Part shown: positions 1-9,802 of the stretch, in pieces
How the letters are laid out: every line of letters starts with the position of its first letter
Numbering within the stretch: the stretch's first letter is position 1
The notes under the pieces: generated by a model
The model's database searches: none
What the model saw: the letters and a program-made list of their open reading frames with translations, nothing else
What the model was told of the DNA's origin: nothing
Translations under genes and position numbers: made by a program
Assembly (NCBI GenBank): GCA_963942565.1
Contig: OZ012690.1
Span: 34,819,655 to 34,883,654 of the forward strand
Origin: Maea johnstoni
Taxonomy: Eukaryota; Annelida; Polychaeta; Spionida; Magelonidae
Reading direction: 5' to 3'
DNA length: 64,000 nucleotides

Positions 1-328
1 CTCCAGATTGGTTGTTTCCATGACGATCACCAGGAGAGTCCTGATAGGCCAGAAGAGTCAGTGGGCGCCAAACATGGACCACTCCTGTCAAACACAAGTT
101 GAACAAGATATTAGACAAATCTGCTGCCTGCCCATAAAAGAGGCGACTATTTTGGCAATATCTTCCTAATGGACACATACTTTTGAAATATATTGAAGGA
201 GAAATTTCACCTTTCTTTCAAATACTTTCTGAATTGGTTTATCTATTTGATCCCAGCCTCCCAGGGGTAACTCTAACTAGAATACTTCATTCATAAGTGA
301 TCCCAATCGTGAGGCAGCATTTAAAAAT

Positions 329-573
329 AAAATTAGTATAAGGAAAAGTTTGCATGATTTTATATTTTACAATTATGCAAAATAGGGATACAAACATACA
401 TATTATAACTCTACATATGTAGTGTGACTATATATCGCACATTTCTAAATAAAATTAGTACAACTGTTCAACAGGAAAAGTTTGCATTATTTTATATTTT
501 ACAATTATTCAAAATAGGGATGCAAAAATGCTTATTGTAACTCTACGTATGTATTGTAACTATATATCGCAGA
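329..573. repeat. 122 bp tandem duplication
   Basis: AAAATTAGTA starts a unit at 329 and again at 451. Each unit has AGGAAAAGTTTGCAT, then TTTTATATTTTACAATTAT, then CTCTAC(A/G)TATGTA and ends in TATATATCGCA. The second copy has an extra CAACTGTTCAAC before the shared core. The copies are diverged but clearly tandem. Confidence 0.8.
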
Positions 574-1597
574 ATTATGTTGACATCTATATCTGAAACA
601 TCATCCTATTGCTACTTTTAATATGTGAACTTTTCCTGTTTTACAGCATATTTATTTATGCTTGAATCCATTAAGAAATGGTCATCTTGATGCTACAACA
701 TATTGAATTTGGTATTATTTGGTAAAAAATGTCAAAGCAAGTTGTTGCTAGAAAAAGATTAACATCTATTCCTTCAATACTTTTCTAAATGTGCTTTTAT
801 CAGAATAATATTCCCTAAATAGCAAATTTGTTGTGTCACTACAGGCATGAATGGGTTAAGAAATTGAAGGAAGTTTCTCTAGATATGTCTGATTGAAAAT
901 CAAAAATCATCAAAATATATGAGGCAATTCTGCAATTCAATTACGTCATTGATATTTCTGAATTCTGCATCAACAAAGTATTTGAAGTTCAGCTTGTGTT
1001 TGACAAGATAGGGCCAGATTCAAAGTGTAAACTTAGAATACAAGTACTTGTAAGGATTTACAAACAGGATTGATAATAATATTTATTCAAAGAAATCATA
1101 CAAAAACATAAGAAAAACATAAATAAAGGATGACATCACAAAGCATGAATGTGTATAAACTAACAAAATAAATATAAACCTGAATTTTCATTGTAACTGC
1201 TAATGTTAACCCATTCTTGCCCAAATGCACTCTAATAGGACAATTATTCATATCAAATAATCTTCATTCTCAGATTTTCTCTCTGTGCAACATTGGCAGA
1301 GAGAAGAGTGCACGCCAGATGGTGCACGCATATTATGATATATGTGTATGAAATGTCTAAGAGATTTAACCCATTGACTGTCAAAATGTTGCCCTGAATT
1401 CAAGGCTCATTATGGTATGCCACATGATCATGGTGGCACTGCATGGTGGACCAAATTCTTTTTAGCTGGTCAAACATAAAAGCCTGATGCTGGAGTTGGC
1501 CAATTACAACCTGGCATCATGGATTTTATGGGCAGGATTATAATGCAAACTCACAAGGGTTTACTTGGAAATCTATCTGCCCAATATGACAGGTAAG

Positions 1598-1817
1598 CCA
1601 ACCCATTTATGCCTGTAGATCGATTGAACAAGTGTTGTCTGGATTGATGATACTTTTGACAATAACACTGAAATTAATCATTTATTCATTAGATATATGA
1701 AGGGGAGTAGTGAGTTGCAAGGTTCTGATCTACATTTCTCCTCCAAATATTTTCTAAATATTGTTTTTATTCCAGACATCAGGCGGTTGTGGCAGCTACA
1801 GGCATGAATGGGCTAAA
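1598..1817 (+). mobile_element. piggyBac-type TTAA MITE, eroded copy
   Basis: The left end is AACCCATTTATGCCTGTAG and the right end ACAGGCATGAATGGGCTAA, with the family's internal GTCTGGATTGATGATACTTTTGA and CTCCTCCAAATATTTTCTAAA blocks. The TTAA duplications are degraded at both sides. It belongs to the same family as the sharper copies at 14701-14935 and 48220-48442. Confidence 0.75.
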
Positions 1818-1904
1818 TATGACATTGTCAACTGTCAAGCAAATATTTGATATTTAATATTTGATACATGATAGGTGATCGAATGGTATACGTATAATAC
1901 TTAC

Positions 1905-1991
1905 ATGTCTCTTTTTGTCAAAGGTGCTGTAGAATAGCTTTTGGAACTCATCACCTGCGCTACACGCTTGATCTATCTTCAACTTGTTGTC
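1905..1991 (-). CDS. NXT1/2: NXT second coding exon
   Basis: The exon is 87 nt and phase 0 at both ends. The acceptor is ...CTCTATTCTAG and the donor is GTAAGT. It encodes the DQAC...EF...DK(R/K)R helix of the NTF2-like fold. It has no stop and must be spliced onward to an exon outside the window. Confidence 0.85.
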
Positions 1992-3899
1992 CTAGAATAG
2001 AGTAAAAATGGTCATTAAACTCAACATGCTGTCATGGAAGTTCAACCCTTGTTTGTGTGTCAGACCAAAACCAGAAATGCTCTCTTCCACCTGAGTATGA
2101 GGAGTAAGACAAGGGTAGTGGTAACCCAGGAAAGTGGTTTCTTGATAAATCCAAGGCTCGAGTAAACAACTGGGTTTAAAAATTAATAGATTGGAATTGG
2201 GTATATATGTTTTCTACTTTTTTACACTATTTCATTTTTTTTTTGGGGGGGGGGGGGAGGTACATTCACCTACATTATCTTTACAGTACTGTAGAACACA
2301 TATATGACGCGTGTCCCAAATATAGCGAATTGGGGAATTTTCGCATCATAGTATATCTTTATCCCGTCGCCGCTGACAGCGCCAGTACACTAAGAAAAAA
2401 GTACAGAGTTTTTATAAATAGCGAAGCGGAACCACACGCTATGTACGTTATATATAAACAGACGCTAACATTGTGTGTTCTACAGTATACCTTTTTAGCT
2501 AGGTTTGTTTGCAGGCCCTATATCACCAAAGAACACCAGGGTCCTAATTACTATTCTAAATATTGAAAGGCAAATGATAATTACAATATTTACTTTATTT
2601 AGGTGGACATACACTACCCAATCCCCCCCCCCCCCCCCCCTTAGAGGACTAAATTATTCTTTAATAAAATCTTTATATTCAGTGGTCTGAAAGTGACATC
2701 AAAGGCAAACAGTATTCTCTGCATCAGGAGGCCAATGGTTATCTATGAAGATCATGATGATAGTGGTCAAATACTGGCCAGAGAACCACCTCATACACAT
2801 ACTTGCCTTGACTCTATCCAGGGATTGACTTAAAAAAAAATTTCTGGTCGGTTTTCGGGCGATCTCATATGATAAATGATAGTCAGTCTTGGGTCGGCCG
2901 GACAAATTTCAGGGCGTGAATACCGCCCGGACACCCACTTAAGTCAAACCCTGCTCTATCCCTACATGCTCCCTTTACCTTTCTCTCAGATTGCCCAAAA
3001 ATAAGAGATGAAAGGTAAACTGAAATACTGGTTGCCTTTGATGCTCAATTTCTCTTGACAGGTACAAATAAATTTACTTGCCCCAAATGATATTCATAAT
3101 TGCCCACAGATAATTAGACAAGCCACAACCCTTCCACATCGGGCGCACTCATCCACATGTAAGGCCCAACACAATGTATTTTCTGATAAAAAATTAAATA
3201 CATTTTTTAGAATTACTTTTTAAATGATGTTGTTCCTTTTTGGTTTAACAATTCCTTTTCAAATTCCAAACATTACTCTATCTGAATAATTCTGTTTAAA
3301 GCTGTCAGACCATGTTTGTCCCCCAAATGTACATATATATGGTTTAATTTGCAAGCCTTGCATGGATGCAGTGTAGTAGTGGTTCCTAGATCCAGTTTAT
3401 AATCATTAACATGAGATAATGTAGTACATATCTTCCTTAATATTAAAATTTAAATATTTTATGAATTGTGTGTCAAGTGAGACACAAGTAAAACTAATAA
3501 TATCTAAATACTTACAGCCTTCGTCATTATTCGTGAAATATGAAGCAATTGATTAGCAATATAAAGTCTTCTTTTTGAACTTCCTAAATCATGTAATAAA
3601 TTTCAATTATCAACTACGAGGATAGAAGATGATCTGTCCAGACTTGCTGCAGACAGGTTCGATTTGACTGGATGACTTGTGGTCATGACTGACCTAATTT
3701 CACAAGTGAAATTGAACGTAGAAATATACGCTGATTGCAAACGATCGGCGAAATAACCATTTTTAATACAGCAACCAATCATAAATATACCACGAGTTGA
3801 TTCAGAAATTCAATTCTAACTTATTGAATAACATCGCAGATAGACAATATCAACATAATTTGATCGCATCTTGCGACTTACCTCAGAAGTGGCCGCCAT
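1905..3899 (-). CDS. NXT1/2: NTF2-like mRNA export cofactor NXT1/NXT2 (p15), 5' part
   Basis: Two minus-strand coding exons are visible: 3882-3899 (six codons, MAATSE, then a GTAAGT donor) and 1905-1991 (29 codons, after acceptor ATTCTAG and ending at GTAAGT). Both junctions are phase 0. The joined peptide contains DQACSAGDEF and then FYSTFDKKRH, which aligns with the N-terminus of vertebrate NXT1/NXT2 (VDQACRAAEEF...YYTTMDKRRR). NXT proteins are small NTF2-fold partners of NXF1/TAP and dock mRNA ribonucleoproteins at the nuclear pore. The part seen is the first NTF2-fold helix, about a quarter of a normal protein of about 140 residues. The WNGN segment and the rest of the fold are not found in 1-1904, so the remaining exon or exons lie beyond the left edge. 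The initiator ATG sits in a GCCGCCAT (YY1-like) context. Whether it is NXT1 or NXT2 cannot be decided, because most invertebrates have one gene. Confidence 0.85.
1992..3881. other. NXT intron 1
   Basis: Apart from the MITE at 2287-2487 and the homopolymer runs G13 (2245-2257) and C18 (2623-2640), nothing is recognised. A short open stretch at about 3523-3588 on the minus strand ends at a GTAAGT-like donor but does not match NXT and its phase does not fit the neighbouring exons. Confidence 0.6.
2287..2487. mobile_element. TA-flanked MITE (Tc1/mariner type), 201 bp
   Basis: The ends are perfect 14 bp inverted repeats: TACTGTAGAACACA at 2287-2300 and TGTGTTCTACAGTA at 2474-2487. The outermost TA on each side can serve as the TA target duplication of Tc1/mariner elements. 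The interior has no transposase and is richer in CpG than its flanks (GACGCG, CCGTCGCCGC, GCGAAGCGG), which suggests a fairly recent arrival or a different base history. It lies between a G13 and a C18 run. Confidence 0.65.
3882..3899 (-). CDS. NXT1/2: NXT first coding exon
   Basis: Reading on the minus strand, ATG GCG GCC ACT TCT GAG is followed at once by the donor GTAAGT (3881-3876). Phase 0 matches exon 2 exactly. The 5'UTR continues to higher coordinates into the CRE/E-box promoter. Confidence 0.8.
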
Positions 3900-3945
3900 G
3901 TTTGTGTCACGTGAATGACGTCATTGAGCAATGGGGATTTCCCCT
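3890..3945 (-). promoter_or_regulatory. NXT promoter core: YY1-like, E-box and CRE sites
   Basis: Within about 35 bp there are GGCCGCCAT at 3891-3899 (minus strand ATGGCGGCC, a YY1-type site over the start codon), the palindromic E-box TCACGTGA at 3907-3914, and the consensus CRE TGACGTCA at 3916-3923. This cluster is typical of TATA-less housekeeping promoters. Transcription should start within or just upstream of it, towards lower coordinates. Confidence 0.65.
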
Positions 3946-4350
3946 AAACAGGGAATTCCCTAATGATATCCTCGAGTTTAAAAATAACTTGTTTATAAAG
4001 CAAGGTGGATGGCAACACGCTGTTTATGAGAGCGTGGCTGAAATTTGGATTTACTTCTTGTTGTTGTTTTTGTTTCGTTTTATTTTGATTTTCCTATAAA
4101 TATTACTTTTTAAATTATGTTTGTCTAAATGCATTGTGAATTGAGTAATTGATTGTCGGGGTTTGTTGCAGAAATAGGGTGGTGATAAAAAAACGTTCCA
4201 ATCTCTAGAGTAAGTTGTTATGGCAATAATCTCAACCAAAAGTTCATAATATGGGAACCAACCAAGAACGCCTGGACCAGATACCTCAACGACCATTGCC
4301 CATGCTGTGAGTGTGAGAAATTAAAGAGATGTACGGTACATGAACATTCA

Positions 4351-4436
4351 AGATAGATTGCATTTTTTTAGAAAGAGGACTTGTCATAGACATAGAGATA
4401 GATTGCATTTTTTAGAAAGAGCACTTGTCATAGAAA
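4351..4436 (+). repeat. 45 bp tandem duplication
   Basis: AGATAGATTGCATTTTTT followed by AGAAAGAG(G/C)ACTTGTCATAGA occurs at 4351 and again from 4396. Two units only. Confidence 0.75.
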
Positions 4437-4489
4437 TATCTATTTTAGCGAGGGTCCAAATGTTGACGTTGGAAATGACTATTTCTTTT

Positions 4490-4740
4490 GTAGAGGTCGC
4501 AGGTTCAATTCCCGCTGGATCCCTGCAAGCGGGTTGCCCTGCCCTGGTAACTTTATAAATGTGCGGCATTGTGGAGGGCTGTCTTTCTACAGCTTAACGA
4601 TCCCTTGGAACTATTCGGTATGTGAAGGGAATTTCTTCCCGGTTCTGGGTTTCGTCGCAATGTGATCTAAGCTGTTGAAAGCGACGTAAAAACCAACTCC
4701 TTCCCCCGGCTCCTTCCTTCCCGTTACGGATACCAGTACT
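4490..4740 (+). mobile_element. tRNA-derived SINE, probably 5'-truncated
   Basis: The stretch has a good pol III B box (GGTTCAATTCC at about 4503) in the context GTCGCAGGTTCAATTCCCGC, as in tRNA T-arms. It is followed by a non-tRNA body and by GAAAGCGACGTAAAAACC near 4679, a phrase typical of invertebrate tRNA-SINE tails. A convincing A box is not seen, so the 5' end is truncated or decayed. The minus strand carries the GIEPATS-like translation often produced by such repeats. Confidence 0.55.
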
Positions 4741-5689
4741 AACAGAGGGGCTGCCATGTTAACCTATTCCCACCTATAATACCCCAATCATTATTTGAAA
4801 ATTTCTATTTGATTAATTTTGTTCTCGGACTATGTATGCAATTCAGGTGCAAATGAGTGCACACATAATTCATTCATAATTCAACTAATAATGTGGTTCT
4901 GCTCATAATACCTCTTTGAATGAGGCGAGATTAAACCGATTTGCTTCATTTGCGCACGGACGTTCTGACAACTTGGGACATAACTCTTTTACTGGTTTGA
5001 TACTTGGAAACTATTTGAAGAGGGATTTTGAAATTTAAAAAAACTAGAACAGCTACCTATATGAATAGTAAGAGTATTCCGGAGGACAGGGTATCACAGA
5101 TTTTTCAATCATTGACTTTGTTCAAAAGTAATGGAATCTAGAAATTGAAAATTACAGTTTTTTTCTCATTTTGGACAATCGTTGCGAAAGAAGTGGTCAT
5201 AACATTCGAACGGAGCAAAGATTTGAAAAAAATGTGATATACCAATCACCCTGTATTGATATGTTCTCCTCGTGTATGAAATTTGCTGGTTCCCGGTCCA
5301 TCAAAACAGCCCCGTTTGAAAACACTATGCATTTAAAAAAAGTGTTTTACACCCAAAAATGTTCACCCTGCTGGTAGGGTATATTTGTGATGTTTAATGT
5401 GTTTCCCCATCAGAAGACCTCGCTGGCAGTATACCCTTTGTATAGACTAACTAGTCAAATAAAAGCACGGTAGAGGAGAAACCGAGTCCAAAAAATTAAC
5501 CTCACAAGCCACCTTAAATCATGAAGGTAATTCTTGCATTTCTTGGTAAACCTTCAGCTTCAAGCTGCATTCAAGACAAAACACGTTCAACTGGTTTAAT
5601 ATGAACTACATGTATTTATTTACCCTTAAATTCCATTCTTCATTTGATTGCATATTGTGTCTCAGAATATACAGCAAAATTAACATTAT

Positions 5690-5837
5690 ACAAATATGGC
5701 ACTTGGGTGAGTGCAATATCAATTTTTATTGCACTCAGAAAAATGATATTGCACGAGGCGCTTGCGCCGAGTGCAATATCATTTTTCAGAGTGCAATAAA
5801 AATTGATATTGACACGAAACCAAAGTGCCATATTTGT
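5690..5837. mobile_element. 148 bp foldback (near-perfect hairpin)
   Basis: The arms begin ACAAATATGGCACTT (5690) and end AAGTGCCATATTTGT (5837). Nested inside are TGCAATATCAATTTTTATTG with GAAAAATGATATTGCAC, and their reverse complements on the right. The centre is GGCGC...GCGCC at about 5757-5770. Arms are about 65-70 bp with a few mismatches and almost no loop. No open reading frame is supported. It could be a foldback transposon derivative or a MITE with very long terminal inverted repeats. Confidence 0.8.
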
Positions 5838-5838
5838 T

Positions 5839-5978
5839 TTATTATATGCCTACTGCTCATTCAAATAAGATACTAAACGAATCTAAAGAATTAAGCACCC
5901 CAATATCAATTTTGTAAGGGGGTCATGTGACCATGATCTGACCAATCACAGCAGAGAATGAGCAGTAGGCATATAATA
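5839..5978. repeat. Second inverted repeat next to the foldback
   Basis: TATTATATGCCTACTGCTCATTC at about 5840-5862 is mirrored by GAATGAGCAGTAGGCATATAATA at about 5956-5978. The 90 bp between includes the palindrome TCATGTGACCATGA-like and a TGACCAATCACAGC box. It abuts the foldback at 5690-5837, so both may be parts of one composite element of about 290 bp. Confidence 0.75.
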
Positions 5979-6702
5979 ATATATAATATGGACTAAGTAC
6001 ATAGACATCTTAACATATGACAAATATGATACTATGTTCATATCATACTGTAACATGATAGATATGCACACAGCATTACAATATCTGTAAAATAAATAAA
6101 ATCTGCTTTAATATAAAGCATTATTGAAAGTTTGTTTGGCACGTTCCTGTAAGCTTTGGTGTGGTACAAATATACTCCTATTTTTGTCAGAATATCTCTA
6201 TATCGTGAAGGCATAAAGTGCAGTATAATTTCATCTAAACCCCTTGTTCATGGCCGAACCTGACTTGCACGGTAAGCCATCATAGCTTCTTGGTCAGATA
6301 CACGAGAAATATGTTTCTCACTAATACAGATTGACAACACTCGTGTGGCTCACCATGGCTGATCTAGACGCAACATTGCCACAAAGACACGCATACATAC
6401 ATATGGATATACATCCATTGAAACCAATGTCCAATTCAAACTTGGTTAGAATCAATATACACTTGTATCAGCCATTTGGTGTTAGCCTGAACCTGTCATG
6501 GCATGATTGGACCTGCCAAGGACTGACATCCCAGCTAACTGTGGCTTATTTGCCAGATACAAGAAATAGTTCTTGAACATGTATATACACTACCACATCC
6601 AGGCACATTACACACAAAACATGTGTTTTAACACTAAATATGAATCTAGAGGTCATTTGGAGAAGCTGAAATTCATTGAGGATGAAACTGTGTCAAGGTC
6701 AT

Positions 6703-7035
6703 TTAGAGAAGCTCAAGGTCGTTGATGAGGTTGACCACACGGTTGGTGCGCTTGGCAACTTGCGCTGTCTTGACCTTGTTGTGTCTTTCAGCAAGCCGTT
6801 TCCCTTCCTTCTCTACAATCTCTTTACGACGAAGAGCTGCCTCCATTTGCTTGATCTCCGCCAGTTTCTTTGCTGTGTCAGGGTCGACTTTCCACAGACT
6901 ACTTCCGACAGCAGGCATTTTGGGCTTGATCATGGTTTGGCCGGCATTTTCGTTGGCTTCTGTGTTAGCACCCCACTGGACGACAAACATGTCCTCACGA
7001 TTGGCAACAACACCACATATGCCTACTTTTGGAAC
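6703..7035 (-). CDS. Small gene exon 2 (terminal coding exon)
   Basis: The acceptor is TTTCTTCTATCCCCAG with a good pyrimidine tract. The exon starts GTTCCAAAAGTAGGC and the TAA stop is at 6705-6703. It encodes the conserved-looking middle and the coiled-coil C-terminus. Confidence 0.8.
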   Translation of the reverse strand, partial: VPKVGICGVVANREDMFVVQWGANTEANENAGQTMIKPKMPAVGSSLWKVDPDTAKKLAEIKQMEAALRRKEIVEKEGKRLAERHNKVKTAQVAKRTNRVVNLINDLELL

Positions 7036-8574
7036 CTGGGGATAGAAGAAATATATATGCATAAATATGGGCATCCAGGAACATAAAATTAACGTGACTC
7101 CCGGGGGGGGCACTTGAGTATTTAGGGGGGCGCATACGTTCGTTATCAAAATTAAAAAGTACCCCTAAAGCACTGATTTCTGGCCAAAAAAGCACCCTTA
7201 TTTTAATAAAAACGCTGACTTTTTCCACTAAATAAACACCCCTTCTTTTATCAAAACACTGACATTGGATGAACGGGAACACGTATTTTAACTTTTGATT
7301 TTATAATCCTCTGCGTGTCTAGCGGCAATAAGTGGCGGCAGCAAACTCGGCAGCCCAGATACTTCGGGATTCACTCGGCGTCAGAGCCGCGTATATTTCG
7401 TGAATTGTAAGGGGATTTTGACCCCCATACTTCGTACTTAGGTACAAAAAAGTACCCTTCTTTTACAAAATCGCGGACATGCGGAGATCTTCAAAAAAGA
7501 CCCCTTCTTCCGCGAAATACGTAACTAAGGTGCGGCCCCCCTCTGTACCTGAGTGCCCCCCCCGGGACGTGACTACATCCCTGTTTCCCATATGTAGACT
7601 CTATTTTGGAGTTTTTCTCTCATCAGTTATTAAATGGTCAAAGCATCCAGAATGACTTGCTTTGTTTATTCGAAAGGTCATTGACAGTAATACATTTTGA
7701 TCAATTCTGAGGAGACTATAAACTTCGTAGGGTAAGCCAAGCGGAAAAAGAGTTTTTAATCTAAAATGTGCCGATGACCGATGACTTTAAAATTGACTTT
7801 GCTTTTATACTTTGTGTTGGTATAACCTGTTGTGAGGCTATATTGGTTAAACTGCTGATACCGGGCGTCACGTAATAGATTAGTTCGTTTTCCCCGTTCA
7901 CGCCAGGATGATTCTCATTCGACTAGAAAAACTGGCAGTAGGTGATTATGAAGCCAAGTGCTAAAAAGGCGTTCCGTCAATTCATTACTATTAAGTTTAA
8001 AGAATAAAGAATGTAAGTTTTGAATTTTACGATACTCTAATCACGCTGTGATAAATTATTTTCATTGGAAAGTTATCATAGACGGTTCCCTTTCTAACCG
8101 CACGTTACAAAAGCGACCCGGTGACCCCCTCAGCAGACTGCCTATTCTGCAGATTCCACGACCCGGTAACAACCCGGGGGTAGCAATTATTTAAAGCATT
8201 TCAATCTGGAACAATGAGGACAATCAAATCTATAGCGTCCAGCCGACTCAAAAATCGTTTTCCCATAAGTTTAGATCAAATAAAAAGCCTAAAAGTTGCA
8301 ATCACATTTTGTTTTTTTAGCAAGAGCAAAACTTAGTATGCGATGCCTGCATGCCGCGCAGTTTGCATGCAATGCATTAGATCGCTCAGCCATGGGCATT
8401 CCTCAAAAGAGAAATCAATTATCTTCGGCAAAGCCGTACCTTTTCTTTGGTCTTGCTGTTGTTGCTTGCATTGTCCTGGACAATCTTGTCAACTGTTTTA
8501 GCAGGGACAATTCTATTCTTCTTGCGGCGCAAAGCCCTCATCATCGCGGAGATACCATTCAAAAAGCAATCCAT
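6703..8574 (-). CDS. Unrecognised 155-residue basic coiled-coil protein, two exons
   Basis: Exon 1 is 8440-8574 (45 codons) and exon 2 is 6703-7035 (110 codons plus TAA), both phase 0. The first in-frame ATG (8574-8572) follows an upstream in-frame TAG, so it was chosen as the start; the two adjacent ATG codons at 8544-8539 are an alternative. The N-terminus is strongly basic (MMRALRRKKNR). The middle contains KVGICGVVANREDMFVVQWG. The C-terminal 70 residues form a charged, lysine-rich helix (KKLAEIKQMEAALRRKE...), ending NLINDLELL. No signal peptide or membrane segment is seen. A nuclear, nucleolar or cytoskeletal role would fit the charge pattern, but I do not recognise the family and assign no function. 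Codon pattern, splice sites and absence of stops support a real gene. Confidence 0.8.
7036..8439. other. Intron 1 of the small gene
   Basis: It contains the 467 bp MITE at 7100-7566, inserted about 65 bp before the splice acceptor. The part at about 8100-8180 is CpG-rich, with CGACCCGGTGAC and CGACCCGGTAAC. Nothing else is recognised. Confidence 0.6.
7100..7566. mobile_element. 467 bp MITE with perfect 8 bp target duplication
   Basis: The element starts CCCGGGGGGGGCACT (7100) and ends with its exact reverse complement AGTGCCCCCCCCGGG (7566); similarity continues for some bases (TTGAGTA against CAGGTA). It is bordered by ACGTGACT at 7092-7099 and again at 7567-7574, a perfect 8 bp duplication. 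Eight-base duplications are typical of hAT and P superfamilies; the TIR does not look like a standard hAT end (CAGNG), so the superfamily is open. The inside holds no transposase; it is CpG-rich and has repeated phrases such as AAGTACCC and CCCCTTCTT in opposite orientations. Confidence 0.85.
8440..8574 (-). CDS. Small gene exon 1
   Basis: It starts at ATGGATTGC and ends ...ACCAAAGAAAAG before donor GTACGG (8439-8434). It encodes the basic N-terminus with PAKTVDKIVQDN. Confidence 0.75.
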
Positions 8575-8770
8575 ATTTGTTTTCCGTCTCTATCGAGTGA
8601 ATACAATGTGAACGTGCTGCTACGCTTTCAATCACGAATATTACTATAGCAACAGTAAGTGTGACGTAATGGAATGATTATTTTCAATTGTATGACGTCA
8701 TATCACAAAAAGTTTACCTTTGACCCCTTCAAGACTGCCTTACGTCAAATCGTCATAGCATCGTTGCCGA
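8575..8770 (-). promoter_or_regulatory. Small gene promoter with CRE-like sites
   Basis: Upstream of the start codon are TGACGTAA at 8662-8669 and a consensus CRE TGACGTCA at 8693-8700, with TACGTCA and CGTCATAG near 8742-8757. No TATA box is evident. A CRE also marks the NXT promoter in this window. Confidence 0.5.
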
Positions 8771-9719
8771 TTAGATTAATGAATTGTTGCCACGAATAAA
8801 TTACGTGTTTTATTATCCAAATTAAATCACAATACATAACCAAAGATCTCTACCTGTAAATGCGACACTAGCATGATTTTAATTTAGGATTCTATGAATG
8901 CCTGTCAGTGTGTCGAACCCTCCAACAACAGTCGCCAACAATAGACAAAATATATCAGTATTGTTGGAGTTTGTTTACAACAATCACTCTTATAGCTCAA
9001 ATGATCGTATTTACAATAGAACTTTGACGAGACGTTTAGTCAAAATAATATCTGTACATGGGATTTTCGGGCATTTTTAAATGGTCTATACAACAATGTA
9101 AACGTGGCGACTATATAATAATAGATAATAGATATTGAAATAAATGCCCTAGTAATGAGAGTTATGCTGTTGTAAATGGAAGTAAATTTCATGGCTATTT
9201 CGTGTTATGATGAGAAAAGGACTAATCCAGCATGTTTATTTTTGACACACCACACTTGCTTTGATTTTTTAACGGCGTAATCCTTACATGCAATGATTTT
9301 TTTCGAGTGCATTCCGGCTCCCTTGTTTTCTGGAATGGCCATGAGTTATTTTACAAAGTGTCCAACGATGTGCACATTCCACATAGCAAATGGTGTTTAG
9401 GGGTTCCTACGTGTGCCAAACTATTCATTGGCTGGTGTTTTTCAGTTTTGTATGTGAAAGAAACGCACAAAACAATCATCATAATTTTAAAGGAAAACTT
9501 CATATTCCAAATGAAAGTCCAAAAGTACATTTTAAATATATAATAAACCTGTCTCCTCCAATTTTGAACTTAGTCTATCAACATTTTATCAGCCAATTGT
9601 TAAATCCTTATTACCCAGTTGTTGGGGCGGGGGGAAAAACAGCACAATCTGGATACTTTCATATGAATCTTGGACAACTGGCTATCTTAGGACATAGCTG
9701 GTCTGTTACCAGCACATCA
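8771..9719. other. Intergenic stretch without recognised features
   Basis: Open frames of 60-110 codons here (8898-9080, 9307-9543, 9390-9722) show no family motifs, splice context or coding-like composition. The right end may be the 5' untranslated part of the LINE that follows. Confidence 0.5.
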
Positions 9720-9802
9720 TAAAAAGGGTCGTAAAAGATACTTGACCCAGTTGAAGACATCTTCCATGCTATCTGGCCTGGCACCCTGTAACGTGATCCA
9801 GC

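Larger units (their letters stand above)
1..1904. other. NXT intron 2 (partial)
   Basis: No coding exon was recognised. The stretch carries a 122 bp tandem duplication (329-573), an inverted end motif of a TA-flanked MITE (about 463-487 and 626-648), an eroded TTAA MITE ending near 860 and a better one at 1598-1817. The remainder is AT-rich and featureless to the eye. Confidence 0.6.
3946..6702. other. Intergenic region, NXT promoter to small gene 3' end
   Basis: It holds a 45 bp tandem duplication (about 4351-4436), a tRNA-derived SINE (about 4490-4740), a foldback plus second inverted repeat (5690-5978) and otherwise unassigned AT-rich DNA (about 4741-5689 and 5979-6702). No coding exon was recognised. 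Confidence 0.6.

Noticed and set aside
1-120. Possible third NXT exon at the left edge
   Set aside because: A GTTTGACAG acceptor-like site is present on the minus strand, but the open frame after it lacks the LYL.....WNGN pattern expected for NXT.
2207-2690. Open frames of 119 and 61 codons on the plus strand
   Set aside because: They run through a TA-flanked MITE and through poly-G and poly-C runs inside an NXT intron; no family motif or splice context.
3523-3590. Possible minus-strand NXT exon (SSKRRLYIANQLLHIS...) with GTAAGT donor
   Set aside because: Its phase does not fit between the two NXT exons, it has no counterpart in NXT proteins, and the two known exons join in frame without it. 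It could be an alternative 5' exon but support is weak.
6676-7086. Plus-strand frames of 136 and 107 codons
   Set aside because: Antisense shadows of the minus-strand terminal exon at 6703-7035.
8296-8649. Plus-strand frame of 117 codons
   Set aside because: Antisense to exon 1 of the small gene.
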